Source: Maea johnstoni (lineage: Eukaryota; Annelida; Polychaeta; Spionida; Magelonidae). From it: a DNA stretch of 64,000 nt. Of the stretch, positions 30,183 to 45,359 are shown in pieces. How positions within the stretch are numbered: the stretch's first letter is position 1; the number at the start of each line of letters is the position of its first letter. The stretch covers positions 63,150,771 to 63,214,770 of the forward strand of contig OZ012684.1 of the NCBI GenBank assembly GCA_963942565.1. The letters are read 5' to 3'. The notes beneath the pieces are model-generated. The model made no database searches. It had not been told where the DNA came from and saw only the letters and a list, made by a program, of their open reading frames with translations. The position numbers and the translations under genes are program-made.

Positions 30183-31245
30183 ATATCGGGTTGAATGAAC
30201 ATTATTTATATTTTTAATGTTCCTTTATCCATTGCTTAATACTATAAAAATGTAAGATACATCAACTCCTTATTTGCACATTTCTTATCTCACAATAACC
30301 TTATAGAGGTAATGTATTTTCAAATAGTAATTGTAATAACTGTAGTATCATAAGTACATTTAGAAGCAATTGCTTATTCTTCAAACCAATACATAACTTC
30401 CAAGTCTGCTTCAACCTATAAAATGGAAATGTTATATTTTGAATTTATTTTCACAAATGTCTTTAATATTTTCATAAGGAGTTTTAGCTCAAAAACTATA
30501 TATTGATAACTGTCTTATAATAAAATACTCGGGCAGTCGTCCACCTGCAATCACTGTGGCTGATCTAACATCAGGCCAGGTGCACTGTCTGAATCCACGC
30601 ACTCTTATCTCCTGCCAATTTACAAGCATATGTTCGCGTATTGCTCTCTATGCTTAGGGAAGGCAAACCGTCGCTGCCTCTCTGCCAGTGCCCTTCAGAA
30701 TTTACGTTTTTGGAAATGAAAAACAGTCACTTTAAGAGTGTCACAACTGGGTTGCGCCCTGTAGTTAGAGAGAATGGACAGAGTGTACATGACTCAAGAT
30801 ATCATCAAACATGAACATTCCCACAGGCGCCCAGCCCCCCACAAACACAAACACGTGTCAAGCAATCAGTTGCGTGTACGAGCCAGGAAGAACTATAACA
30901 AGTTTTAAAAAGAACATCTATGGTGCACCAGAATTGCAGGAAATGAGCACATTAATGAGATATTTCATTCAAGGGTGAAACTTATGGATTTTCCAGATCA
31001 GGTTCTGTTTCTAATAGAAATAGACTCGCCCTAGTACTGCACATGGTTTGATAGTGATAGGACCTTGGTGGACGTGTAGACTCACTACAGTTTGCTGCAG
31101 AGTTGGTGTGTATTTATTGAAAGTGAAGAAAATGTTTCAAATATGTCACTGCATGGGTGACTGTATACCCGGTTTGTGTCTCTATCCAGGCCAGCTGTTC
31201 TTAATACTGACGTCTATATGTACCACTGCATTGTAAAAATCTGCC

Positions 31246-31275
31246 ATCCACTACGGTGAATTCAACGTAGTGGAT
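31246..31275. repeat. 30-bp near-perfect palindrome
   Basis: ATCCACTACG, then a TGAATTCA centre flanked by one mismatched pair, then CGTAGTGGAT; 28 of 30 positions are self-complementary. Confidence 0.85.
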
Positions 31276-31524
31276 TTCTCGCGTGATAAGGCGAGTGTTA
31301 CGGCCAGACTTAAACCAATGAATCATGTACATGTTTGACTAGTGTATATGCCCTAAGTCGGCAGGTGACAGTGGCTGAAGTGTTTTATAATCTTAGAAAG
31401 AAGTTCTGAAGCGGCAATTTCCGCCATTTTAAATTTCCGACATTTGCTGAAGACCTGGCTAAGCGTCTGTTCGCATATGACATACTAGTATGTTGATTTT
31501 GCTCATAAGGTCCCATTGTAAAAT

Positions 31525-31578
31525 TTGCCCATTGTCAACAATACGATCTCGCGTGTTTGTATTGTTGGCAATGGGTAA
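31525..31578. repeat. hairpin with 20-bp arms
   Basis: TTGCCCATTGTCAACAATAC (31525-31544) pairs with GTATTGTTGGCAATGGGTAA (31559-31578) with two mismatches across a 14-base loop. It could be a MITE core or a small-RNA hairpin; neither is proven. Confidence 0.75.
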
Positions 31579-32751
31579 TATTAACCTTTTGCGGAGTTGA
31601 GACAAAGGTATGTTTATGAATACAAGTAGTTGTTCTCCAAAGAGGTTTGCCAGGTTTGGATGGCATACTCGACCGTTTTGTCACAAAAAAGTGGAAAAAC
31701 CGGGTGCCAAACTCGAGTCAGACAAACTATAGGTCATGAACACATTTTCAGGTTTTGGGACAGTTGGGAAATATGACCTCACATGTAGCTTGTCGTGTAT
31801 GGAATTTTTCAGAAAGTAATAAAAGATTGATCAAACATATCAGATTGTGGTACCTGCTGTTTTTGGACGCAGTATATTTTCAGGACAAGGCAAGGTAAGC
31901 CTGGCTTAACCATTAAAAGTGCCCACGCTGATACTTTGTATGTCATTTGATACATTGTTGTAGGTATTGCTGTTCACTAAGTTTAGTACATTGTGCATGT
32001 TGATGCTTGTATCTGTTTTAGTTAGTGTTTGATATAATGTATCCTTTTGTACTTCAATATATATAGTTAATCTACATTCAATAACGTTTCTCTCCTCCAC
32101 ATTTGTGTCTGAGTTTCTTCATTAATGACAGATGACGAACAGTGTCTACAATGTATACATAAAGCAATAGAAACCAGGTCGGTATATCTGAAATGCAGCA
32201 TATCATCGGGAAATTAATACCATAACTGCATGTTTTTTTTCTAAATATATCGTATGCACTCAATGGGTCCTATTTTAATTGCCAGTGACACACGTCTAGG
32301 TTTTGGTGTGTAGTAAGTAGCTAATGTCTTGGTATTTGCAAATATGATTTATTTATGACACAGCACACTAACACTTTGACGTCTAAATCATTTTCATTCT
32401 CATTATACGTTATGAAATACTATTTCTTCGTATTGCAATTACCAGTCATTACTATTTAGAACTGAGAAATAGAAATACAAAAACTATTAACCTCCACAAT
32501 GTTGCATTACCTCGAAATACCTCTACAGCAGACGCTAGTATATCCGTAAACGAATTGGAATCTACCTATACAGAATGCCTAGATAAGTACCCCTTTCACT
32601 CATATTAATTTTGAAACGTATAGATTTTCAGGCAATGCAGTTTCTTTCCATCTAATAAACTAAAATATTCTTAGGACGAGTTGACTGATCTCACGTTATT
32701 ATAGTTCCACAGTGGAATATTTCTTCTGGCATGAATACATATGAAGTTAAG

Positions 32752-32930
32752 TACAGGTGAACTTGGATATGACGGACCATTGTATGACGGATTTTTGCAT
32801 ATGACGGACGGTATGCTTGGTCCCAGTCCGATGCATATCAAGTATTCGTCATATGTATACGACAGATTTCGCATATGACGGACCAATTTTCCTGGTCCCA
32901 TTGAGTCCGTCATATCCAAGTTCACCTGTA
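32752..32930. mobile_element. pogo/Tigger-like MITE, copy 2
   Basis: The element is 32754-32928 (175 bp), with TA at 32752-32753 and 32929-32930. Ends are CAGGTGAACTTGGATATGAC and GTCATATCCAAGTTCACCTG, perfect complements. It is collinear with the 11037-11214 copy. The two differ at scattered sites and by one base in the right end, so they are separate insertions of the same family. Confidence 0.9.
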
Positions 32931-33741
32931 ATATAAATCTCTTGCATCATTATCTAATAAACTATGTAAGCAGAACCAGATTTTCCATCGTCGTGTTCTG
33001 ATAGCATTCAAAGGTCTGCCATAGAATGAAATACAATTGAAGATATGTGGACCTTGCGATACAATATGCAATTTCTGCAATAAGAATGGCAAAATGTACC
33101 TCATCTGAATGAAATGATCTGAAGAATATAATTAATTGGGGCTTTGTTCAGATTAATCTCGGGTGCATACTTCGCATGATATTTAGAAGCATTTAGCAAC
33201 TTCAACATTTTGGATGAGCATGTTGGAGCATTATTTTCCATTGCTTTCAAACTTAAGTATTTTCATGTAGGTAGCAATTCGGGATCATGGAAGTTAACAG
33301 TGCTCTCAGATATCCATATTCCATTCGCTTGATTAAATGTTACGTGCAGTTTCTCAGAACCACGAATAGGATTGATCCTCAAGGTTTACACTCATTTCTA
33401 CAAAAAATGATAATGTTAAATCGAAATGTAGTAGGTATTCTGGATTTAATTGGTTCGGTAGGATTTATTTGTTTTTTGACTTACTTGATTTATTTTAACA
33501 TCATCCATTACATGTAGGTTTTATCGCAATAAGGTAGAAACCGCTGTACAATGATACTAATTCTTCATATAGAAAACAAGTCGTATGGCAAATCGGTACA
33601 TTCAAACCTTAAAGTAAGGAATGAAAAATCACAAATGCTATAAAATACTCAAATGTATTAAATTAAAGCCGTTTTTTCAAAGCATACACTCTATGTAATG
33701 AAATAATGCATAAGGAAAACAACGGCGATAGCAATGATTTT
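32931..33741. other. gene-free stretch
   Basis: No supported feature. A 76-codon plus frame at 33287-33517 with a hydrophobic end has no other support. Confidence 0.4.
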
Positions 33742-33776
33742 TAAAGTTTGTAAGAACGTAGTTCTTATAAACTTTA
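33742..33776. repeat. 35-nt hairpin, 16-bp arms, 3-base loop
   Basis: TAAAGTTTGTAAGAAC, GTA, GTTCTTATAAACTTTA; one arm position is a G-T wobble. It borders the strand-asymmetric block. Confidence 0.8.
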
Positions 33777-33839
33777 TTACTATCCGATGAAAATTTTTGA
33801 CGTCTAAGCTTTCAGTTTTGAGTTTTGTGTTGTCATGAT

Positions 33840-34980
33840 CTCGTTATTTGTTCGGCGATTTTTCTATTTTTTTCGTATTATTGATAGTTTGTGTGGTGAA
33901 TTTATTAGATTTTTCGTTATATTTGTGTTTTTCCGTTTTTAAAGTGTTATTTTCTGTGTTTGTTTCTGTGGAATCTTTTTTCATGGTGTACTCGGTAGGC
34001 GGTCCAGCGGGTTTGACCCGGATGTTGTTCTCGTTGTTTATTTCTTTGCGCATGCGTGGGTCAAATTTACTGCGCATGGGCAGTTAGATATGCATAAATT
34101 ATATTGTTGTATGCGTGCGCATTTGTGGTTGTTGTGTGCATAAATTATGTGTTGGTCGCGTAGTGATTCTGTGATGCTGTTGGCAGTTCGTGTTTTCCTC
34201 TCTGTTTTTTCGTTTTTGTGCGCTTTTTGCGTGTTTTCAATGTTCTTGTTTGTTTTGCTTGCCTGTTTATGTAATAGTTTGTTGTTGTTGTTTGTTTCGG
34301 TGGCGCTTTTTAGCAGTTTTGTTGCGTTACTTTTTGCGTCGTATGTGTTGAGCATGTTCGTCCCGCCCGTATGACGTAGTTCGCCATGTGCTGCATGTAT
34401 AATTAATGAAGCTCTGTGGCGTAGTGATTTGTTTGTATTGGTTGGCGCTGCGTTCGTAGGTTTATTTGGTGTTTATTTATGTTTTCACTACGAATGTGTG
34501 TGTGTTTGTTTGTTTGTGTCTTTTAGTCTGTGGTTATTGTTGTTGTGTGGGATATGATTGTGTAATGCGTGTTGTTATTTGGCTCTTTTTTCTGTCGGAT
34601 GGTGATTTGGTGGCGCTGCGTATCTATGACGTAGTGGGGGTTTCCCTTGATGTTTGACCCGTTTTTCTTTTGGGGTTTCCCTGTCTGTCTTGTTTTGTTT
34701 AGTGTTGTATTTCTATTACGTGTGTTGCTTACTGTTGTTTTCGCAGTTGTCTCGCGTATGTTTGTTGGTGCGATCGTGGTGTCTCTTCATTTTGTGTCAC
34801 GTGTGTGTGTTGCTGGATTCGGGGATTCCCTCGAATCAATGGGGTTTCCTCACGTGTGTGTGTTGTCGGTTTCGGAGTTTCCCTCGAATCATTGTGATTT
34901 GTATCGTCATTGGGGACGGCGTGTGTGTGGTGTTGGAATCGCTATTATTACGATATTTCGAAGATTTGACCTCGTTCTAA
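33840..34980 (-). other. strongly strand-asymmetric block, possible LINE 5' region
   Basis: For about 1.1 kb the plus strand is dominated by T and G, so the minus strand is A/C-rich. Minus-strand frames at 33844-34077 and 34038-34355 are rich in Lys, Asn, Thr and Glu. The same A/C-rich composition marks the sense strand of the LINE endonuclease fragment at 38712-39066. An ORF1 or 5' UTR of a LINE is therefore plausible, but no domain is identifiable. A diverged 50-bp direct repeat (CACGTGTGTGTGTTG...CCCTCGAATCA) occurs at 34798-34897. Confidence 0.35.
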
Positions 34981-36991
34981 ATGATTGCAGTTGTTGGTTT
35001 TTAACCTGCAGACGGTGTCAAACATACGAATTCAAAATACCGAATACCGATAGTTTCAATTCCTTCACTGACAACAGATATCCCAAAGGCGGGATATCTA
35101 TAAAATAAACATTTTTGGAAAGCTGAGAAGCAGCTTGTTTGGATAATATATATCGGTGATTTTCATACAGTAAAGCTTCATTTCATGTGTGAACTTCAGA
35201 TAAATTATAACCAGTTCAAAATTAGTACGGATTATACAAATCGTCACTGCCTGGGATCATTTATAGGTATAAGGCTAAGGATTAAGCAGAGCAAGGAAGC
35301 TATGACAAGTAAGAAGAAACAAATACAATTACAGAAACTTCAAGTAGGGAGAGATATGTGAAAAGGAGAACTAAAACTTCCCTGCACTCAGTACTTCAGA
35401 AGGAAGCCATACAAGTATAAGCCATCTCCTCAAGTACACAGTGCATAGGTGAGAAAGGATGCGCAAAGTGAGTGTTTAAGATTTCAAAGTAAAGTTATAC
35501 ACAACTGATTCCAGTACATGTTAATTTCTTCAACATTAACACAAAAATAGCCACTATTAGTGGTCTCTTCATTCAATCTAGGTTTTGTTTGTACAATGTA
35601 CTTCATTCGTTACAAAACAAAACAATCAGGAGTTTGTATAACAACTAAGTCTCATTTACAACATCAACTCATTATGAATTGATTGAATACAATAGATTAA
35701 AGGAATATATGCAAGTGCACAAGCCCAAAATAAGCCCTTCACTATAGAGAGAGTAAACTATACTCATAAGTATTCATCATCCTCTCTCAAAAAGCCCACT
35801 GATTCTGAAATCTGCACTTTAAATACTATGTCAACTGCACTGATATTCATGTTCTAACTATGCTTATATGTAAACAGACAGGTATATACTATGAGCAGCC
35901 TAGGGATCTCCTCAGTCTGGAAATTCCTCCCCTGAGCCTAGATTACTAGGCTGGCATGTGTATTTTTTGTCTTCAACCCTTCAGCTGGTGGTGGCTAATT
36001 TGATCAATACAAAATGATGCAAAAAACTTTTAAAATGGCTGAAAGCCAAGCATGTGGGTATTCATTTGAGAGTACTCAGTAGGAGCTATCCTTTGAATAC
36101 CTACATGACAGGGTTTAGATGATTTTCAAATTTTTTTGCCTATGTGCATTGGACGAAAGTAGCCTTAGCATTGGAATGGTTAAATGGATGGAAGGCCATT
36201 CCAAGATATGGTCACACCCTCAAATTCCTAAAGCAACATTCATTGGGTAGAAGGTACAAAGCATGAAATGATCCAAGATGGAGGAGAATCTCTGGCTGCA
36301 CTTGTTCTGATAACAAGTTTAAGGCGAACCTAGCCACCTATTCTACGGCATACGACATAAGATGCATAGTCAGTGCAATCATATGCAAGACATAGAAAGA
36401 GATTTCTAATTTTCTATACATTTAGCATAAGAGTTTATAATATGAGAGGTATATAATTTAGAAAGTGAAGTAACACCTAACATTTAAGCTATGAATATTC
36501 ACAATTATAAAACATTAAGCTAGTCCTAAACAAATTTGATTTGATGATGCTTCTGTTCCAGGCAAATTGGGTTAAGAATTTCTGGTAAGACAAAATACAA
36601 ACTATCTGGTCCATTATACTGTATAATAGTTTTTCAATCTTAAGTAGGCTTCCTCATATATGCCAATTTATCCCCCAAAATATATGCACTATACATTCAT
36701 CAAATGGTCCGCTTATTCTTGGCCCACAACAGTGTAATAATTGGGCGAAGACAACAGATTTCTCAAAACAAAGTACTCTCTGGCAAGTTCTGACCTAAAT
36801 TTCCACTCAATCCTAAATGCAAACCACTTAAGGGATAAGTATGAATTTGGATGATTTAGTTGATTTAGCTCCACTGGTCAGGTGAGTCTACAGCAGCTGA
36901 TGTTCTCCACTCCTCACTCTGACCACTGCTATAGAAGGGAACAGTGTGGTCCAAGTCCCTGCAGCACCTCAAGCCTTATTTCATATACATG
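34981..36991. other. gene-free stretch
   Basis: AT-rich DNA without repeats I recognise. It could be the 3' UTR or 3' flank of a minus-strand gene ending near 37969, but no poly(A) signal fixes this. Confidence 0.35.
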
Positions 36992-37028
<37 letters not shown>

Positions 37029-37041
37029 ATATATATATATA
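36992..37041. repeat. short (TA)n microsatellite
   Basis: About 50 bp of TA with one TTTA interruption. Confidence 0.95.
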
Positions 37042-37968
37042 CTAGTATACACACATTCTTGGTGGGATAGAAAGCTTGCACATAGTGGGTCCCTCAACAC
37101 TTCTAACCAGTAAACATGAATAGAAACATCACCAGAAGGAACAGATACCGAAATAACCCACAAGCTAGTGATATCTTGTAGTTAGCATGATTTTCCCCAG
37201 CGGTCAACTGAACATGCACTTTTTGATGGGGGTTGAAGAGATGGATGGACCTCAGAGTCAAGATCTAGAGCTACCACAGAAAAGCTACTTGTTGATAAAA
37301 GTTGTTATACAAACATTTTCTATTTTAATTATACGATAGTCTGAAATCAAGCTCTAGCCTCATGCTAACTATGGCTTAAGCTGCATTTTTCACAAGAATC
37401 TAGCTATATAGAATACACAGCTTAAACCTTCTAGATACCTTACACAGTATGTCTTTCACTCTATTGCATCCCTGCCAGCAGCATCCATAAGCTGGCCATT
37501 TACATATATAATAGGTACAAAATGATCTCATGTGTGATGGTCCCCCGGCCTGTTAACATCCATATGTATGTTAAATTAGGTTCACAATCGGATGCAATAT
37601 CTGAAAGAAATTCCTGACCTTCAAACTTCTTATTACGCGAACATTTGGCAGATTCTAGCAGGAAATACCCCTCCAAGAGCGATGGGATGAAACCAGGAGA
37701 AAAGCTCTGTTGAAACAAGTTTACACAGAAGCAGAATATTACTAAGGATCAAAAAGTTCTCAAAAAATATTCCAGCATGACAAATACTTAGGGAGTTGGT
37801 GAGCATGTTCTAGTGAATAGCCCGTGGGCCTATTGCCTTGAACATAGACTACCCATCTTACTCCCTATCATACTAGGGCTCCAAGACTATACTACTACAT
37901 ACTAATCAGACCATTCAGAACTGCTAGTCATCTGAACTAGTTCAACAATTATGCTGGATGTGATGATA
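37042..37968. other. gene-free stretch
   Basis: No exon supported; the 72-codon minus frame at 37500-37718 has no motif. Confidence 0.35.
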
Positions 37969-38047
37969 TCAAAAGTCTATGTACACGATCATGGGTGTTG
38001 TGGCAGTGGTTGCCGCTTCCATACAGAGATGCGCAGGAACTATGAAC
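37969..38047 (-). CDS. candidate terminal coding exon
   Basis: An excellent acceptor (gttgttctgtttcccag) is followed on the minus strand by 79 bases that end in TGA and read FIVPAHLCMEAATTATTP then MIVYIDF. Another frame is also open to a later stop. The evidence is the splice signal only, and no upstream exon was identified. Confidence 0.25.
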
Positions 38048-38711
38048 CTGGGAAACAGAACAACGCTAGTTAGGGTGACTTTCAGAGATGATTTCCATTA
38101 ACCTTTTTTTCTTTTTTTTTTGGTCTTAATTTTCGCCGAAATGTTCCCATCCCTGGATGTGGATTGGTTACCAGAAAAGCTAACCGACCTCGCAGGTACC
38201 CGTCTTGATTCCATGATTGTTGCCTGACTCGGTTGGGGGAGTTTGGGGTGGGTCTTAGGGCTAGTGATCATGATACATATAACACACCCTCCTTGTTCGA
38301 GAAACTACTTTGACGCTTACTGAAACAATAACCTTGATCTTCAGCGATGTGACTTAATTCATGATGATCTGTTAGATTTTTTGGGTTGATATTTCACTGT
38401 GCAATGAAATCAGTGGCGCCCCCTGGATTAGGTAGGACAGAGCCTCCGAGTCCGAGAGTTGGATATAGTACAAGTGATTGGTGTACTATAACAACTACGT
38501 GACAGAACTAAGCAGCACAGACAGGGGCAGGTGGGGACATGGGTTGGGGGACTGAAAACTGCCAGAGATGTCCATAGTAGCTATTGCTTGATCACACACA
38601 ACTCTCCATCAGTGATCCCTGTCAGTTGGGAGAGCTCTGCCTTCTGGCACTGTAGCTGCTGTCTAAGACTCTAACACTCGATGCTACAACTGCCTATGAC
38701 AAGGCAAGAAA
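38048..38711. other. gene-free stretch
   Basis: A minus-strand 38-codon frame beginning MESRRVPARSVSFSG (about 38110-38215) runs into a poly-Lys end encoded by an A-run. It is not supported further. Confidence 0.35.
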
Positions 38712-39066
38712 GGTACAACTAGTTTGTGTTTACCGATATCCGACATCATCAGTTCCTCAATTTATTACAGACCTATTAAACGGAAATTCAAGCCACCCAA
38801 ACCGATGAGAAAAAAGTTATCATGGGTGACTTCAACATAAACATTCTGAAAAAAGCCCATCAAACAATAAACGAAAAATCACCAGACAATCACCAGACAA
38901 TAAGTAACTTGTGTAATGACCTAAATACAAAGCAATTGATTAACACAGCAACAACCAAACAAAACACAATAATTGATCACATTTACACAAACATTACTAA
39001 TACAAAAAAGTCCGGGGTAATAAAAACATATTATTCTGACCATGACCAAATTTTCATTCAATTCTG
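38712..39066 (+). mobile_element. LINE endonuclease fragment
   Basis: The plus-strand translation gives LVCVYRYPTSSVPQFITDLL, a frame change near 38807, then VIMGDFNINIL, IIDHIYTN and SGVIKTYYSDHDQIF before a stop at 39065. M-G-D-F-N, the I-D-H-I pair and S-D-H are active-site motifs of the AP-endonuclease domain of non-LTR retrotransposons. Their spacing fits CR1/jockey-group elements. The reverse transcriptase is not recognisable downstream, so this is a 5'- and 3'-incomplete dead copy. Confidence 0.75.
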
Positions 39067-39555
39067 ACACCATAGAATTGCAATCGGTGGTGAAACAATC
39101 ACTGCTGCACAAACTCAAAAAATTGAGTAAAAGCATAAAAATTTACCAAGGGCAAAAGTTTAAAAAGCAGAAAATTTAAGCACGAAACAATTAAAAAAAA
39201 ACATAACAACAAAGCTACTAACAATTGCGAAAGCAATCAATTAAAAAAATTAAAATACAAGACAAACTTTTGACGCCACTGGCGTCTCTCTTGTTTATGA
39301 TTGTGTTACTTTTGCAGGTGTATGATAGGGACTCTGTGTCTCTCACTACACAAAACACCATAAAGGTTGTTGTATTTATGAATGGTATATCTACTCTCAG
39401 AGAGTCCATATAAATTGTGTTCATATTCTGTCTGTATATCATTATCAATATTAATGTATCTGTGCACTGATTTTTCATATGTTGTGTGTCAATGACTTAT
39501 AATTCGGTGCTGACTTTGCTAGGAGGTCAACAAAATCAATCATTCGCTACTGACC
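39067..39555. other. gene-free stretch, probable LINE debris
   Basis: A-rich sequence after the endonuclease fragment (to about 39260) may be more of the same LINE, but no motif is readable. Confidence 0.35.
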
Positions 39556-39574
39556 GGGGGGGGGGGGGGGGGGG
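39556..39574. repeat. poly-G run (19 G)
   Basis: Nineteen consecutive G bases, a likely length-error site in sequencing and a potential G-quadruplex. Confidence 0.95.
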
Positions 39575-39606
39575 TTGGGGCATGCGAGAAATCTAGCAGT
39601 GACTTG

Positions 39607-39660
39607 AAATTAGGTCGTGGTTTTCGCCAGCTACTGCAGTATCCTCCACTACTTACAACT
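39607..39660 (+). repeat. SINE-body-like module, plus copy
   Basis: GGTCGTGGTTTTCGCCAGCT ... GTATCCTCCA ... TTACAACTGGCTAGT is the complement of the 612-672 module. Its end matches the 46.7-kb SINE (GTTACAACTGGCTAGTGAC). Confidence 0.5.
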
Positions 39661-42651
<2,991 letters not shown>

Positions 42652-43914
42652 TTAAGAAGGTGAGATACCGCATTTGATCTTGCCATTGCAAAATACCTTC
42701 TTAAGAAAGAGTTTGTATCCTTCTCTGAAGGCAGAGTTCGTAGCAGCGTAGAGGAGACTATTGAGGCAACTGTTGGTGTGTGCGAATAATATGGCAACGG
42801 CATAGGCCATATGGGGAGCCTCATCAAATATGTCTATGAGGCATATGAGAGCGTATGGACACCAGCAAAACATGAACACAACGAAAACTATGAACAATGT
42901 TCGCGCAAGCTTGACGTCACCACTGCGCACTTTAACCCTTTGGCGAACCGATGTCGTTACTATTTGCGAGCCTTCCTTCAATGTGGTTGATTGCTCATCA
43001 CGTGAAATGGACTGATTGCCTGCGTGACTGGGTCGGGTTCCAGGGACGGTGAGATGGTTGCCAGTATTAACAATGGACACGCTGGCTTCGTTGTCTGTCT
43101 CCAAGTCATTCCGCACACTGCAGTGTCCCGGGAAAGTACTTGCCCCATTCATACACATGGTGGTCGAGCCATTTCCATTGGACAGCCCGGGATAGGCCCG
43201 GACCCTCAGCTTGCTTTTGCGTACAGTCTGGTAGATTCTCAAGCTGCAGAAACACACAGAGACCAAAGGTAGAGTCACAAACAATGATATGAAGAAGACG
43301 GTGTAAGAATAACTTGCAGTTCTGTCGTACGAACAGGCCATTGTCTTCAGATCAAACGTGTGATCTCCCCAGTCAAGAAAATTGGGGATGTCCAAAAGAA
43401 AAGCTCCAAACCACAGTCCTAGGCACATTGCGATGCTGTTTTTCTTGGTAAAGACGATAGAATAGTAATGGTTATGACAAATCAGAACGTACCTGTTTAC
43501 ACTTATAGCTGCTATGCTCCACAGCGAACACACACAGCCGGTCAGACAAATACTGCCAAGGAAGTGACACAATGCTGGCCTATGGTCAAAATAAAGATTT
43601 CCCACTAAAACACCTGCTATACTAGCAGGGTTCACTACCAGAGTCACGCACAAATCAGCAACCGCAAGGTTACAGATAAAGATATTCCCAATTTTCCACA
43701 GTCTCCTGTCCACCGCGATTGCTCCCAATACCATAACATTTCCAATATTTCCAACAACGGTAAATAGACAGACGAATGTGAAGTAGATAGGTGTGATAAT
43801 AGGGTAAGAGGTGAAATAGTCGATGCCGGGTCGACGTTGACTTGTGATGCTCGCTTCCGTGAAGCTTGCTGTACTCATAGCAAACATCGTTGCAGATCCA
43901 CGAACATCCGACAT
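42652..43914 (-). CDS. melatonin-receptor-like rhodopsin-family GPCR
   Basis: A single uninterrupted frame of 420 codons. I start at ATG 43914, since upstream in-frame codons lack ATG. Seven membrane segments are visible at about residues 41-65, 76-100, 113-136, 160-180, 204-230, 337-361 and 369-391. Family marks seen: GNIGN (TM1), NLAVAD (TM2), Cys116 paired with Cys194, NRY (140-142) in place of DRY, Trp in TM4, CWCPY (350-354) in TM6 and NSLLY (385-389) in place of NPxxY. NRY followed by ...LICHNHYY, and NxxxY without Pro, resemble vertebrate melatonin receptors and their invertebrate relatives. Intracellular loop 3 is long (about 110 residues, Ser/Thr/Asn-rich), unlike MT1/MT2. The C-tail is short, with two Cys that could be palmitoylated. 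It probably signals through a G protein at the plasma membrane. The ligand is unknown: melatonin is an inference from similarity. Confidence 0.9.
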   Translation of the reverse strand: MSDVRGSATMFAMSTASFTEASITSQRRPGIDYFTSYPIITPIYFTFVCLFTVVGNIGNVMVLGAIAVDRRLWKIGNIFICNLAVADLCVTLVVNPASIAGVLVGNLYFDHRPALCHFLGSICLTGCVCSLWSIAAISVNRYVLICHNHYYSIVFTKKNSIAMCLGLWFGAFLLDIPNFLDWGDHTFDLKTMACSYDRTASYSYTVFFISLFVTLPLVSVCFCSLRIYQTVRKSKLRVRAYPGLSNGNGSTTMCMNGASTFPGHCSVRNDLETDNEASVSIVNTGNHLTVPGTRPSHAGNQSISRDEQSTTLKEGSQIVTTSVRQRVKVRSGDVKLARTLFIVFVVFMFCWCPYALICLIDIFDEAPHMAYAVAILFAHTNSCLNSLLYAATNSAFREGYKLFLKKVFCNGKIKCGISPS

Positions 43915-43968
43915 GTCTTTCAGGCACAGTTGCCGCAGTTTGGCCAAAAATCTACCAACAGATTACCA

Positions 43969-44035
43969 ACCAACGATGTGACAATATTTCGGATCTATCA
44001 CGCTAAAAAACGGGGGAAAATACCCGTCACCAAGT
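43969..44035 (-). promoter_or_regulatory. possible 5' UTR splice acceptor of the GPCR gene
   Basis: On the minus strand a pyrimidine tract ending ttttcccccgttttttag (AG near 44003) lies about 90 bp before the ATG. It could end a 5' UTR intron. If it is used, the TATA-like site at 44066 would be intronic instead. Confidence 0.25.
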
Positions 44036-44065
44036 TGGACACCCAGTTCAATCGTTGTAGAGTGA

Positions 44066-44076
44066 TGTATATAATC
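44066..44076 (-). promoter_or_regulatory. TATA-like element upstream of the GPCR
   Basis: GATTATATACA on the minus strand, about 155 bp before the ATG. It is the only TATA-like match close to the gene outside the (TA)n array at 44369. Tentative. Confidence 0.25.

Positions 44077-45359
<1,283 letters not shown>

Larger units (their letters stand above)
30183..32751. other. gene-free stretch with two hairpins
   Basis: No exon supported. Notable content: the near-perfect palindrome at 31246-31275 and the hairpin at 31525-31578. Confidence 0.4.

Noticed and set aside
38110-38215. Minus-strand frame MESRRVPARSVSFSG...
   Set aside because: It ends in poly-Lys from an A-run and its splice phase does not fit the candidate exon at 37969-38047.
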